64,000 bases of DNA from Durusdinium trenchii (Eukaryota; Sar; Dinophyceae; Suessiales; Symbiodiniaceae): contig CAXAMN010015224.1 in the NCBI GenBank assembly GCA_963970005.1, forward strand, positions 1,031,553-1,095,552, written 5' to 3'. Positions 55,143 through 64,000 of this stretch are shown in pieces (position 1 is the stretch's first letter; every line of letters begins with the position of its first letter). Position numbers and translations under genes: made by a program. Under the pieces are notes generated by a model, which was not told the DNA's origin, made no database searches, and worked only from the letters and a program-made list of their open reading frames with translations.

Positions 55143-55280
55143 GGAAAACACTGCTCACTTTACCTGCCAAGGCCGGGTGGCTGCACGGTGCAACGGTGTC
55201 GATAGCTCTGCGCAAGGCCGGAGCCCTGGAACTCCACCATTCGTCCGTCCGCCTGGGAGCGAGAGATTCAGCGGAATCCG
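55143..55280 (+). CDS. Internal exon, 45 codons
   Basis: CTCGCTTCCTGCAG precedes KTLLTLPAKAGWLHGATVSI and ALRKAGALELHHSSVRLGAR, then DSAES, ending TCCG|GTTTTC. A second acceptor (CTGCCAAG at 55171) would shorten it. Strong codon bias from 55172 on. Unknown function. Confidence 0.6.
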
Positions 55281-56960
55281 GTTTTCTCTAGTCCACGCGA
55301 TCCGTGCATTAGTCCCATACGTCACCTTGACCCTGTATTCAAAAAAATATGGGCAAAATCAGTCAGCTACCTTGCCATCGATCCCATGTGAACACGACAA
55401 ACGAAATGGTGTCTCATGGGATCTCTGAGGTCCTGTTCTCACTAGTGATATTCAGTGCAGGAGCTCTTCATGGCGAGTTCTTCTGGACTCGGTCGTGGTC
55501 CAAACAGGAACCTGAGGAACCCGAACTGGAGCTTAGGAACAAAGCCAACATATTGGCTGTGGGTCAAAACCAAGATACCGATACCTTTGTAACATGACTT
55601 GCGGACATACGACTAGCGCGCAACCCTCAACATCCTTTGGTATACTGTGATACCGGGTATGAAGGGTGTGAGATGCAAGACTAGTGCAAAGTAGGTAGCA
55701 ACGTGATGCTTGTATGTTGCTAGAACATATATCTCTTTCATCTGTCATGGACCCAGCGGTTAAACCACACTAGCTTCAAGACAAAACGGACAGGGGCAGG
55801 ATCAACGGCACAAACTAATTAAGTTAGGCACTGTACTGTGAGAGGTTCACGAAACCAATTGGCATCTGGATCTACTATCGTATGATTTATTTTTTCCGTT
55901 TAGCGTCCCACACCTTCCATTTCAACTTATATCATATCTGTTTGCGTAATGGATCTCTGGGTGTGGTGGGATTACGAGTTCTGCATCTGTGGTTCCATTT
56001 GCGAATGGTGCGTCGGTGTTAAACGGCGGGTTTTGGTGCGAATCTGCCGGGTAATTGATAATTGTTTGGAGTGTGGCTTTTGAATGCGGCAGTACAGGTC
56101 TATAGGTCTATAAGGCATACCCCTGCAAATTTGTCTCTTAAAACCAAGTCTTTCCAGGCTCTGTTGATTTGTGCAAAGGATTCGATATGACGAAGGATTA
56201 AACAAAATGCTTCGGCTTGTAACTTCAGAGATCTTTAGATCTTTTATGTCCCGGCAGGACTGTAATTTTTGTATCGGCTGGATCTAAAGTGTCCACATTC
56301 CATCTTGTATGCTGGATTGGAATAGGTAAGGAAATACCGGTAGCGAACATGAAACTGATCGCAAACTCTGTCCATGTAGTACCTGGGTCCTTAATGTCTG
56401 GGATGGTGTCACATGGTGGCCATCTAATTTGCTTTGAAAAGGTCCACAGCTATGCGATGGCCCCAGACACGGGATTTGAAAACCATTGGATGAATAGCCT
56501 CGTGAACGTAAACGTTACAGTAGGTGGGATTTCAACTAGACATCATTCCGACAAAGGGTCCATATATAGGCAGGTGGCGAAAATTTGTTATGTGTGGATT
56601 GGGACCGTTTGCCTTCTTCCCTAATTTGTACGTTCGTCTTATTGAGGTCAATGAGATATTTCCAAATTGCAAGTGTAGATGACTGCTGATGAAAAATTAC
56701 TGATTCAGCCAGTGAGATCTGGCTGTCGAACACTGGTACGTCTTGCTGGCGGCATGCTACCGCTGCTTGATCTGCCAAATTTTTGCCCTGAATCTCTAGA
56801 AGTTCTTGGTAATTGCGAGCATCCTCCAGTTTCTGATGCGATTTGACTTTACGTGTTGCAAACTTCCCTGGTTGCCACGAAGGTCAGGATGTGCATGCGC
56901 CTGATCAGCTTTATCTCGACCAAAACTTCAAAATTGATCACAGCATCAAAGAAATATTGG

Positions 56961-57325
56961 GTGCTCCGCCTGCCACGAAATCTGTGCATCGAGGTTCACA
57001 AAGTGCTGCGTGCCAAGAAATCTGCACTTCGAGGTTTACCGAGTGCTGCGATTGCCACGAAATCTGCACATCGAGGTCCGCAAAGTGCTGTACCTGCCAC
57101 GAAATCTGCAGTTCGAGGTTCACAAAGTGCTGCGACTGCCATGAAATCTGCACTTTGAGGTTCACAAAGTGCTGCGCCTGCCACGAAATCTGCGCATGGA
57201 GGTTCACAAAGTGCTGTGCCTGCCACGAATTCTGCGCATGGAGGTTCACAAAGTGCTGTGCCTGCCACGCAATCTACATACACTTCGAGGTTCAGCAAGT
57301 GCTGCGCCTGCCACGAAGTCAGCAA
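56961..57325. repeat. 42-bp tandem repeat, eight to nine units
   Basis: Unit TGCCACGAAATCTGCGCATG then GAGGTTCACAAAGTGCTGTGCC, diverging 5-20% between copies. All six frames stay open because the unit has no stop and is 14 codons long: CHEICAWRFTKCCA, LRLPRNLRMEVHKV, PATKSAHRGSQSA on the plus strand, for example. Degenerate half-units continue to about 57500. I recall such peptides in Symbiodiniaceae predicted proteins, which would make them translated repeats, not a gene family. Confidence 0.9.
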
Positions 57326-57479
57326 ACGAGCCACATGTGCAAAAGTCACGATTCACTGCACCTGTAACGAAATCTGAGCTCCTCGACGATCACCGCCAGC
57401 CCTTCGAAGCAAATCCCCTCCGATCCCTTGCGCCTGTCACGATAAGTCGACTCTGAACCACCAAAGCACGAGGTTTCCT

Positions 57480-57827
57480 TTGCGCCTGCCACGCAATGGG
57501 ATCACCATGTGCGAAACTGCGCACGGCACCACAACGAGAGCGCCGTCGCGGCAAGCACTCGCCGCCGTCACCCAGATTCTGCGAGCCTGCGCAGTCGAAA
57601 TGCACTTCGAGGATTTCGAGAGGCATCATGCTGTAAATAGCAGCGAAATAGCCGTTTACGGCCGTGCGCCCCGGCGATCTAAGCACAGCTGCTTAACTAT
57701 TACCGTAAGAACCCCTAAGTGTGTCCGCACTGTTTGGGGAAATACTAGAATACCACTGACTGATGGCAAGATGACGCAGCCCCCTTGCTTACGCAAGATA
57801 GACCTCAGGCAGGTAATGCCACCGTGA
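57480..57827 (+). CDS. Candidate coding segment after the 42-bp array
   Basis: The plus frame reads GTTTRAPSRQALAAVTQILR, ACAVEMHFEDFERHHAVNS and SEIAVYGRAPRRSK, with G/C bias in the first half. The minus strand is also open. Its early part still contains decayed 42-bp units, so coding is uncertain. Confidence 0.35.
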   Translation: MRLPRNGITMCETAHGTTTRAPSRQALAAVTQILRACAVEMHFEDFERHHAVNSSEIAVYGRAPRRSKHSCLTITVRTPKCVRTVWGNTRIPLTDGKMTQPPCLRKIDLRQVMPP

Positions 57828-57873
57828 GAAGTAGCCCATCAGGTCTTGAACCTTCTAGCGCTTATACTTTGAC

Positions 57874-58101
57874 CTGTTTCAAATCCATTTTCAGCGAGCC
57901 ACTCGTCGACCTGCATCGGTTCGTTGTCCTCTTCGAGGCCAGCTAAGTCGCGCAGCTCCATGCACGTCATCTCCGTGCAGCGCCGCATGCCCAACACGTA
58001 CACGCTCGTGTGGGCGTTCTCGAGCATGCCGGGGCACAGGACAAAATGATTAGCCAGGTGCAACACTGTTTGTTGCAGCTCGCGCCAAAGGGCGTGGGCG
58101 G
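57874..58101 (-). CDS. Internal exon of the 57.9-62.2 kb gene, 75 full codons
   Basis: GAACTTCTGTCGAG precedes AHALWRELQQTVLHLANHFV, LCPGMLENAHTSVYVLGMRR, CTEMTCMELRDLAGLEEDNE and PMQVDEWLAENGFET, ending ACAG|GTCAAA. Third positions are about 85% G/C. Phase 1 at both ends. The N-terminal half is a clear helix; the Met/Cys-rich middle and acidic end look like a folded domain. This is the second-longest exon bounded by splice sites at both ends here. Family not recognised. Confidence 0.8.
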
Positions 58102-58619
58102 CTCGACAGAAGTTCAGTGGAAGTTAGTCCACGGGTGAGCTGCTTGGCGCTTGTGCTGTGGATGTCCATTTGCAGCTGAATATAGAGATTAGCTCCTTCG
58201 AAGGCATCGGAGGCGAAGGCGCTGGAAAGGGTGTCTCTTGCTCATCTGCTTTCCTCCTGCTCTGAATGGCTACCTTATCAGGATACCTTGGTCACACGAC
58301 GACTTGCGCACAGATCCTCGCTCTCCCCTATAAACTTTCCTTGACACACCCTTCGTGGTGCTGGGTGACAGCGGGGGGTGAAAAGTATCAACGACACGGA
58401 TGTGTGTGATGCATGGGTAGTGTCTCACGTAGAGATGTCACGAAATGGCATGCAAAATGCACTGTGTTACGATGTAATGGCACTGAATTAGTCATCTAAT
58501 TAGGGTAGGGGATCACCGATGTTATTGTAGTGCTTGTGTTTGGGCTTTAGCATCCCACACCTTCCATTTTAGTCTATTTTTTTCGCACACCGAGGGGTGT
58601 ACGTAGTACATTGCCGTGG

Positions 58620-58740
58620 AGACTTGCGCCGATGGCTGTGGAGGTACTTGCGAGTCTGAACGCCGCCCTTCTCCGCCCGACTCGATATGCATCGGGTGCC
58701 GGGGACGAAAAGACGGTCCGGTCTGGTGGACCAGTGCTCC
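58620..58740 (+). CDS. Candidate exon, strand uncertain
   Basis: Plus frame: RLAPMAVEVLASLNAALLRP and TRYASGAGDEKTVRSGGPVL, ending CAG|GTTTTG. All three minus frames are open too; one (SSPAPDAYRVGRRRAAFRLA) would suit a minus-strand gene between its neighbours. The GC-rich island is likely coding. Confidence 0.4.
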
Positions 58741-58953
58741 AGGTTTTGACCGCCTATGTTGAAGAGGAGGGAGAATCAGGGGAGCATCAAGGGAGTATAC
58801 CGGCACGACACGTTTTCACCAAAATCTGACATCTCCAAGTTAAATCTATATATATCTCTTACATAATCTTACACATAGTAAAGATCACATCTCAAGAATC
58901 CATCATTCTGTCTCTAACCCTTCCCCCACATTAGTGTCAATGTCTGCTTCGTT

Positions 58954-59241
58954 TTGAACGAAGTGGACCAGTTGTGGCCGGGGCACTCCCACGTGGCCAC
59001 GCCCCTTGACGCTGGTCCAGTAGGAGCCTCGCGGCAGCGGCTGATTTCGTCTGTTTTGTCGTACGAAACCCTTTGTTTTGAAGACTGTTTTTGGAGGAAG
59101 TCTCAGAAAACAGCATGTGGGGTCAGAACTGGCAACTTTATAGGGGGATCAATCGTCAAGGGTGAAAAAAAACATCTGAAGCCACCACACGGAAAGTTTA
59201 CAAGCCCAGTGTCTTGGGCAGACTTGCGGGGTTCTCTGTAA
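58954..59241 (+). CDS. Candidate 95-codon ORF
   Basis: The frame reads NEVDQLWPGHSHVATPLDAG, PVGASRQRLISSVLSYETL, CFEDCFWRKSQKTACGVRTG and on to TAA. Codon bias is good in the first third and fades afterwards. It lies between two well-supported minus-strand exons, which argues against it unless genes overlap. Confidence 0.35.
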   Translation: MNEVDQLWPGHSHVATPLDAGPVGASRQRLISSVLSYETLCFEDCFWRKSQKTACGVRTGNFIGGSIVKGEKKHLKPPHGKFTSPVSWADLRGSL

Positions 59242-59265
59242 TCATGTAGCATAAACGAATGGCAC

Positions 59266-59592
59266 CTGACTGCTTCCACTGCCGGAATCGAGTGGCATGG
59301 CGGTGGCGTGGGAAAGCAATTCAAAGAAGTCAATCGAGAGTCCCACCTTGAAGATACAAAGCTCCATTTGAATTCTTAAACTGCTCCAGCAACCACCCCG
59401 GCTACTATCCTGCTTTCTTCCAGTTTCTTCTGTCTCGATCTGCTCTCCTTCAGCATCCTTCACCGTCCCTGCCAGGTCTCTGCCTCGCCAATGTGGCATC
59501 TCCCCCAAGCATTTGGCGCGCAGGCCTCTCCGAGCGGATCCGCCCGGAATCGTTCGAACAACCGGGTCCATGGTGATTCGATATGGTGAGCT
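59266..59592 (-). CDS. Longest splice-bounded exon, 109 codons
   Basis: CTCTTGGTTTTCAG is a strong acceptor. The phase-0 frame runs SSPYRITMDPVVRTIPGGSA, RRGLRAKCLGEMPHWRGRDL, AGTVKDAEGEQIETEETGRK, QDSSRGGCWSSLRIQMELCI, FKVGLSIDFFELLSHATAMP, LDSGSGSSQ, ending CAG|GTGCCA. Length, phase closure and composition make coding very likely. A family A element (59656-59776) ends 64 bp upstream, inside the preceding intron. A basic, Gly-rich start leads to a hydrophobic helix near the end. Unknown family. Confidence 0.8.
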
Positions 59593-59655
59593 CTGAAAAC
59601 CAAGAGCCGTGCCCCGTTGTTTGTTGTTTTTGTTTAATGAATTAATATTATTATA

Positions 59656-59776
59656 CCCTAGGGATCCGTTTTCGTACCGAACCTCAGGTTCGGTACGACT
59701 GGACCCTCCTGGCACCTACATAACAGTGTCTCCTTCCTCACCGTACCTGAGAAGGTATGACTGGATCCCTGCAGGG
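59656..59776. mobile_element. Family A fold-back element
   Basis: CCCTAGGGATCCGTTTTCGT and the reverse complement of the right end, CCCTGCAGGGATCCAGTCAT, enclose 121 bp. Inside are ACCGAACCTCAGGTTCGGTA (a further palindrome) and CTGGCACCTACATAACAGTG, shared inverted with 16382-16500. Confidence 0.85.
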
Positions 59777-59991
59777 AATATATATATATATAGACTGATT
59801 CTCTCATGGCCTTTTGGAGTGAGCTCACTTCAAAGAGGGACTTGTGGAGCTCAGCAGCCAGTCTCTCAGGCTGGTAGGGTCAACCAAACTCACTCCTATT
59901 CAACCGGGAACTCCTTCACTCCACCCACATTCTTGTAGGTCGCTACGCCGAACAACGTCCGGTCCACCAGAACGGACAACAAGCATGCGCT

Positions 59992-60426
59992 GTGCTATCC
60001 CCTAAACCATGTTGCATGATTTCTCCAGAACTATGGACTTCCCATGACTTCCCCACAACTATAATGTTCCTAAATTATGGATTTTCCACATGGTGGATCA
60101 TGTTGTTGGACTCTTCCAAAACGTCTGACTTCCTCGGCTTCGATCCGTACGCCGTACAGGGTGCACCTTTTGCCATGGCTTCGAAATTGCTTGGCGATGG
60201 CTCCACCTCCGCAGTGTACACCACGTGCTGGGCATTGGGTTGTTTCACATGGATGTGGGTCAAAGTAGCGGCCCCGACCACTTTCGAACCGAAGGATGTG
60301 CAGTGGCCTATTTCTATAGTGAATCTAGAATCTGGCAGGAGGAGGGGTCACTTATGGAGTATGAGTCATATGACGTTCTACACAACCAAAACCGGCATTA
60401 AAAAGGAACACGTTGCAACGCCTTGA
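59992..60426 (+). CDS. 144-codon ORF, strand uncertain
   Basis: The plus frame includes FDPYAVQGAPFAMASKLLGD, GSTSAVYTTCWALGCFTWMW and KVAAPTTFEPKDVQWPISIV. The minus strand over 60075-60281 reads VKQPNAQHVVYTAEVEPSPS and NFEAMAKGAPCTAYGSKPR with CAATGCCCAG before it, and fits the direction of flanking exons. One of these may be an exon of the minus-strand gene. Confidence 0.3.
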   Translation: MLSPKPCCMISPELWTSHDFPTTIMFLNYGFSTWWIMLLDSSKTSDFLGFDPYAVQGAPFAMASKLLGDGSTSAVYTTCWALGCFTWMWVKVAAPTTFEPKDVQWPISIVNLESGRRRGHLWSMSHMTFYTTKTGIKKEHVATP

Positions 60427-60567
60427 GGAAGTCATCGGAAAGGCCTTCCAACATGTACCACTCCAAGTTGCTTGGATTGCTCTGTTGCCCAACTTATGAT
60501 GGCCCTACATTGCTCTGCAACCCAACAGTCAATAGTCAAGATTGATTGAACAAAGTCCCTACTTACA

Positions 60568-60670
60568 CTGGGATGATCATGCTGCCAAGGTTCCCGTTTG
60601 GCTTCTACAAGGGGGGTACCCAAAATGACTAAGGCCGTAGTCCACAAACGCTTGATGGACCAAACAGCCT
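60568..60670 (-). CDS. Candidate exon of the minus-strand gene
   Basis: AATGAAACATTCAG, then AVWSIKRLWTTALVILGTPL and VEAKREPWQHDHPS, with a donor matching the consensus GTAAGT. Two start phases are possible. The hydrophobic centre could be a membrane segment. Its phase does not join directly to 61167-61252 in this frame, so a missing exon or the other frame is implied. Confidence 0.4.
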
Positions 60671-61166
60671 CTGAATGTTTCATTGCCATGGTGTATCCCA
60701 GGTACGTAATAAGCGGCCCAAGTCCAGGTCTTCCAAGACTTTTGGCATCTGAGTTAGGGCGTTTGCTTGGCGTGCACTGACCATTCTCTATAAATCCAAC
60801 TATCCCCTGTCTCTCAGCACTCCACCCAATAGATACGTTCCAATGGGAGATATGACAGCTGTTGATCCAAACATATCATAGCCACCAAGTACGGTGAGAC
60901 TGAAGCATCTCAAAATCGAGTATGTGTCGGCACAGAGTGAACAGACCAAAGATTCCTGTTCGAGGTATGCTTCGCAGTGCGAAGGCTAATTAAGTAGTAA
61001 GGTTTCAAGATCGAAGGTGGCCTCGCCTAAGTCGAACAACATCCCAACTCAACGCCCAAGTGTATATGATGTGGTCAGAATGGAATATAATGGAATGTAC
61101 AAGTACTCCGTTCCCACTGGATGTTTGTTTGCAGACCTTTGGGGGCTCAGAGGTCTCGGTCTAGAC

Positions 61167-61252
61167 CTGTTCTCGGTGGCCTTCTTCAGCACCGCATCGC
61201 TGACCCCAGCGAAGCGAACGGTACTCCAGAGCGCTTGCTGCACGGCAGGCTC
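61167..61252 (-). CDS. Exon 3 of the minus-strand gene
   Basis: GCCCTTTGCTCACCAG, then EPAVQQALWSTVRFAGVSDA and VLKKATEN, ending AACAG|GTCTAG. The phase-0 start agrees with the phase-0 end of 61776-61829. Codons are strongly G/C-ending; an amphipathic helix. The plus strand here is open with a GTGAGC (RIADPSEANGTPERLLHG), but the three phase-0 junctions favour the minus strand. Confidence 0.6.
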
Positions 61253-61630
61253 CTGGTGAGCAAAGGGCATCGCTACGAACGGGGCTCCTGGCCTTACTAC
61301 TAAGAACAAAAAGCCATTAGAAACAAGAATATCAATCGCATAAAGATGCATAAAGAATCAGAACTCTTGGTTCATCTTGGTTATGCATCTTCAGGTTCTT
61401 TGGTCGCTGGGTTGATGGTGTCGAACTGGGAGGTTCACGAGAACAGTCGAGGAGGATCATGGCGGGTACCTCCGGGTCGGCCACTCACTGGTACCGTTAC
61501 CTGACTTACGAATGGAGACTTTAAAGAAGCCTTGGCGCTCCAACATCGATGGAACAGGCCAGGGGCCCAGGGGCCATATCATATGTGTATGGAAAATGCA
61601 TGCAGTCACCCGACCCGGGCGCCTACAGTT

Positions 61631-61662
61631 TCCAGTCGCCTTCACCGAAGGTATGTGGATCC
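61631..61662. mobile_element. Family A palindrome (minimal form)
   Basis: TCCAGTCGCCTTCACCGAAG followed by GTATGTGGATCC: CCTTC/GAAGG centre, TCCAGTC and GGATCC ends. It lies inside the predicted 61253-61775 intron. Confidence 0.6.
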
Positions 61663-61775
61663 TTGTGGAAAAAACAGTGTCCAACCAAATAGACCGGAGA
61701 CTGAGATTGCACGAACATTTGGTGCCCCATTCGCCACACCACACCAGAACAGAAAGGCTTGTTAACCCAAGGCAC

Positions 61776-61829
61776 CTGCACGTTTTGCACCACTTGCATG
61801 ACAAATTCCGCCACGTCGTCCTCTTCCAC
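61776..61829 (-). CDS. Exon 2 of the minus-strand gene (18 codons)
   Basis: CCTCCTCACAGTCCCAG, then VEEDDVAEFVMQVVQNVQ, ending CAG|GTGCCT. Phase 0 at both ends. An acidic start then a helix. It begins with GTG after CAG, like the exon upstream. Confidence 0.6.
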
Positions 61830-61885
61830 CTGGGACTGTGAGGAGGACCTGTGGAACCGAACCTCTGGTCATACCGGTAATCCGT

Positions 61886-61927
61886 GGTTATCTAAGCGTT
61901 CCATCTGGTCATCTAAGCGTTCCATTA
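61886..61927. repeat. 21-bp tandem duplication
   Basis: TGGTTATCTAAGCGTTCCATC is followed at once by TGGTCATCTAAGCGTTCCATT. Two differences. It lies in the intron between the two small exons. Confidence 0.85.
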
Positions 61928-62143
61928 GGGCCTTCACTGCGCCTCTTGGAACTTTGAACAATTCAGTGGCCTTCACTAAAGAGGTTGCCCTGGAACGAGG
62001 TGGCGAAAAACGAGGTTCATCTCTGGCGACCTGGCATGGTGCCCACGCCGAATGCAGCGACCCCCCCCAAAAGAGGCCAATTGGTGCTTATATTCGTCCA
62101 CAAAGCTCGCGCAGAATCCGATCTCAAGACCCAGAATCCGCAC

Positions 62144-62191
62144 CTGTAAGTCATCCTTGGACAAGATTTCAATGCAAATCTCCTCGTCCAC
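62144..62191 (-). CDS. Exon 1 (of those seen) of the minus-strand gene (16 codons)
   Basis: CTTGGGAATTTGCAG, then VDEEICIEILSKDDLQ, ending CAG|GTGCGG. Phase 0 at both ends. Joining to 61776-61829 gives a continuous acidic, helical peptide. Upstream exons were not found before the window end. Confidence 0.6.
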
Positions 62192-62199
62192 CTGCAAAT

Positions 62200-63770
62200 T
62201 CCCAAGATGAATCTGGAAGATGAACTTGCTTGCCCAATATACTTCTATGCGGCACCTTCAAAGATGCCAAGGCCGTTAAAGGATGTGCAGGCCTAATCTC
62301 CCAAAAGTGACAGATGCTAAGATTCAACATGATCTCAAAAGCTCATGTTCAATCCTTTTCCTACTATATAATCCACCGTCAGGTTAGCCAGACTTATAAA
62401 TATACATTCCAACAGTGAAGTTCAGCCTGGCAAAGCAAGCGAGATCTGAGCGAGTCTATCATCAGGTAGCTCAGCTTCCAAGAGGGTGCCCAAAGTGATC
62501 TAATGAACATCCAAGTCTGGCAAGATTGGCCTACTCCTACTCTGCAGTCGGCTTGGTTTACTGCTACGTCTGGGGGACCACATGAACCAAAATTCCACTG
62601 CCGGAGGGGCCTACTTACTAGGAATGCTTGAGCATGACATCAACGCCCAGGCCAGGAAATTGGATGGGACATATTCTATACCAGGAACATACAAGCACCC
62701 CTTTGGATGATCTAGCTTCGAATCCTTCCAGGGAATCCATGCAATTGTCTATCAGTTAGGATGTTTCAACAGGGATGACAAGGTAGGTTCGTAGTCCTTC
62801 CAATCATGGACCGACGTTCATTGCTTGTTGTTGCGTCAAGTCAGTCATGTACTCATGGCCCTTTTTCCTATCAGGTACTTTGGAACGTCTAGCCACATCT
62901 AGCCACAGGTTCTGTGTGATTCAATTTAAAATAACAACACACACACACACTGTTGATAACGAAAACCAAACACATCACAAAACTCCAAATACACTGCAAC
63001 CACATGACACGGTAGTCTAGGATGTGTGGGTCATCAGTCATCAAACATCTTCCCGTATGGACAAACCTATGAACATGATAATTCTGCCAACGACTTGGCC
63101 CAGACCCGCAAACCACCCTCCGACCCGCAAACCACTGACTATTGGTTGACACATTTCGGCATATCAGCAGCCAATGAGTCCCAACTCGAAAGCAATCTCC
63201 AACGAAGGATCATATGTATACGAACCACAAAAGAAACCAAACATCAAGACCTTCCGGGAACAAAAACACACCTTCATATTATACCTCCGGCAATTTTGCG
63301 GCTGAAGGATGCTGAAAAAAAAACGCCCTCTCCGCCCTCGCCCACCTTGGTCCAATATTCCAAGTTCTTCAAGTTGCTGGGCCCCTTCCTCACAGGTTCT
63401 TGTTTACGCAGTTTTGCAGGCAGGTCGAGGCAGCAAAGTGGTTCTTGTTGACGTGTTTGTGTGTGTGTGCTTGCATCTTTCTATCAGTGGGCCGAGTAGC
63501 TGCCTGTAGCACTTGGAACATGTTGGACTGGAACAGTTCAGGTCTTCTGCACTTCTGAAGGTAGATTCTGGTGATTCCGGCGTCTCTGGCGATGAAACAA
63601 ATTGCGGAGACTGAACATGGTGTCCCACTCCCATCTCAGCCGAGCGGTAGCGAACATCTGGTAGGCTGTGGTTGTACAGATCTGATTGTTTTGCAAGAAT
63701 CCTCATTCCAAAAACTGGCTGCTGTGTGTTTCTTTCTTGCGAAAAGGAAGGACACCATTGCACCAGTCAG
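62200..63770. other. No secure gene
   Basis: AT-rich DNA with a (CA)n tract at about 62935-62950. A 141-codon plus ORF (63026-63451) and a minus ORF (63404-63763, with SSPETPESPESTFRSAED) are open but without splice sites or bias. Confidence 0.4.
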
Positions 63771-63775
63771 AAGGT

Positions 63776-63958
63776 CGCAAGTTCTTAATAAACCACTACG
63801 CCGCATGGCTGCGGTCCAAAGGGATCCCGACGGAGTCCGATCTGCCGAAGGGACCTGCTCGGTGTGGCCGTGATCCCGAGCGTTTCTCGGGTGGATGGAG
63901 ACGAAAACCCACAGGATGGTCACCCGAAACTGTTTTGTTGAGCAGCTTGCCATTGTAG
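63776..63958 (+). CDS. Candidate terminal exon
   Basis: After GTCGCAAG the frame reads LINHYAAWLRSKGIPTESDL, PKGPARCGRDPERFSGGWRR and KPTGWSPETVLLSSLPL, then TAG. G/C-ending codons in the middle. The acceptor is weak. Confidence 0.4.
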   Translation, partial: RKFLINHYAAWLRSKGIPTESDLPKGPARCGRDPERFSGGWRRKPTGWSPETVLLSSLPL

Positions 63959-64000
63959 ATTGAAAGATCTCAACTATAAAAATGTGTCTAAGGGCCCATG

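Noticed and set aside
60540-60700. Ty1/copia reverse transcriptase fragment
   Set aside because: One minus frame has a vaguely similar rhythm, but no catalytic motif or extended similarity is visible.
1-64000. Dinoflagellate spliced-leader gene or relic
   Set aside because: I looked for the TTTTGGCTCAAG end of the spliced leader on both strands and saw only partial matches such as TTGGCTCAATTTTG near 2713, which is not enough.
1-64000. CRISPR array or bacterial operon
   Set aside because: No equally spaced direct repeats with unique spacers, no Shine-Dalgarno-linked ORFs and no long ORFs; the 42-bp and 40-bp arrays have no spacers.

Overview
The window looks like nuclear DNA of a dinoflagellate, most likely a Symbiodiniaceae-type genome. 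This is inferred from four things. (1) Over 64 kb no ordinary gene-length ORF stands out; the long open frames are repeats or doubtful. (2) Instead there are short, GC-rich islands of about 50-330 bp, with G/C-rich third codon positions, set in AT-richer DNA and bounded by AG acceptors and GT or GC donors. (3) The DNA is full of (TA)n, (CA)n and (CTAG)n tracts and short fold-back elements. (4) It carries a 42-bp minisatellite whose translations I recall, without being able to check, from Symbiodiniaceae predicted proteins. Exon calls below come from frame, codon bias and splice sites only. I recognised no protein family with certainty.

Layout. 0-9 kb: isolated exons on both strands, a GTGTAAGTTTACA repeat cluster and a fold-back element. 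9.4-14 kb: two frameshifted coding relics, exons, fold-backs, then a purine/pyrimidine tract enclosing a tRNA-Ser-like sequence. 15-19 kb: a perfect 28-bp inverted repeat and minus-strand exons. 19-24 kb: a TTCGCGG repeat cluster, then plus-strand exons ending at 24147. 24.5-29 kb: four minus-strand exons with compatible phase-1 junctions, and, beside a 10-N gap, a Cys-motif ORF with different codon use. 30-43 kb: mixed exons and relics, including a two-exon minus-strand pair with matching phase (41147-40340). 43.7-44.5 kb: a 40-bp minisatellite followed by a CA-rich array. 45-52.5 kb: a minus-strand terminal exon (48139-47947) and a plus-strand exon pair ending at a stop (51860-52500). 53-54 kb: a fold-back and a frameshifted relic. 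57-62.2 kb: the 42-bp array and the best gene model, a minus-strand series of small exons from 62191 to 57874.

The most interesting pattern is three families of short fold-back (MITE-like) elements, each with several copies here. The largest is built around GGATCC and an ACCTTCTCAGAAGGT-type palindrome. Several copies lie within about 40-65 bp of predicted splice acceptors or inside predicted introns, and one interrupts a coding relic. Long stretches with no supportable gene are listed as such.
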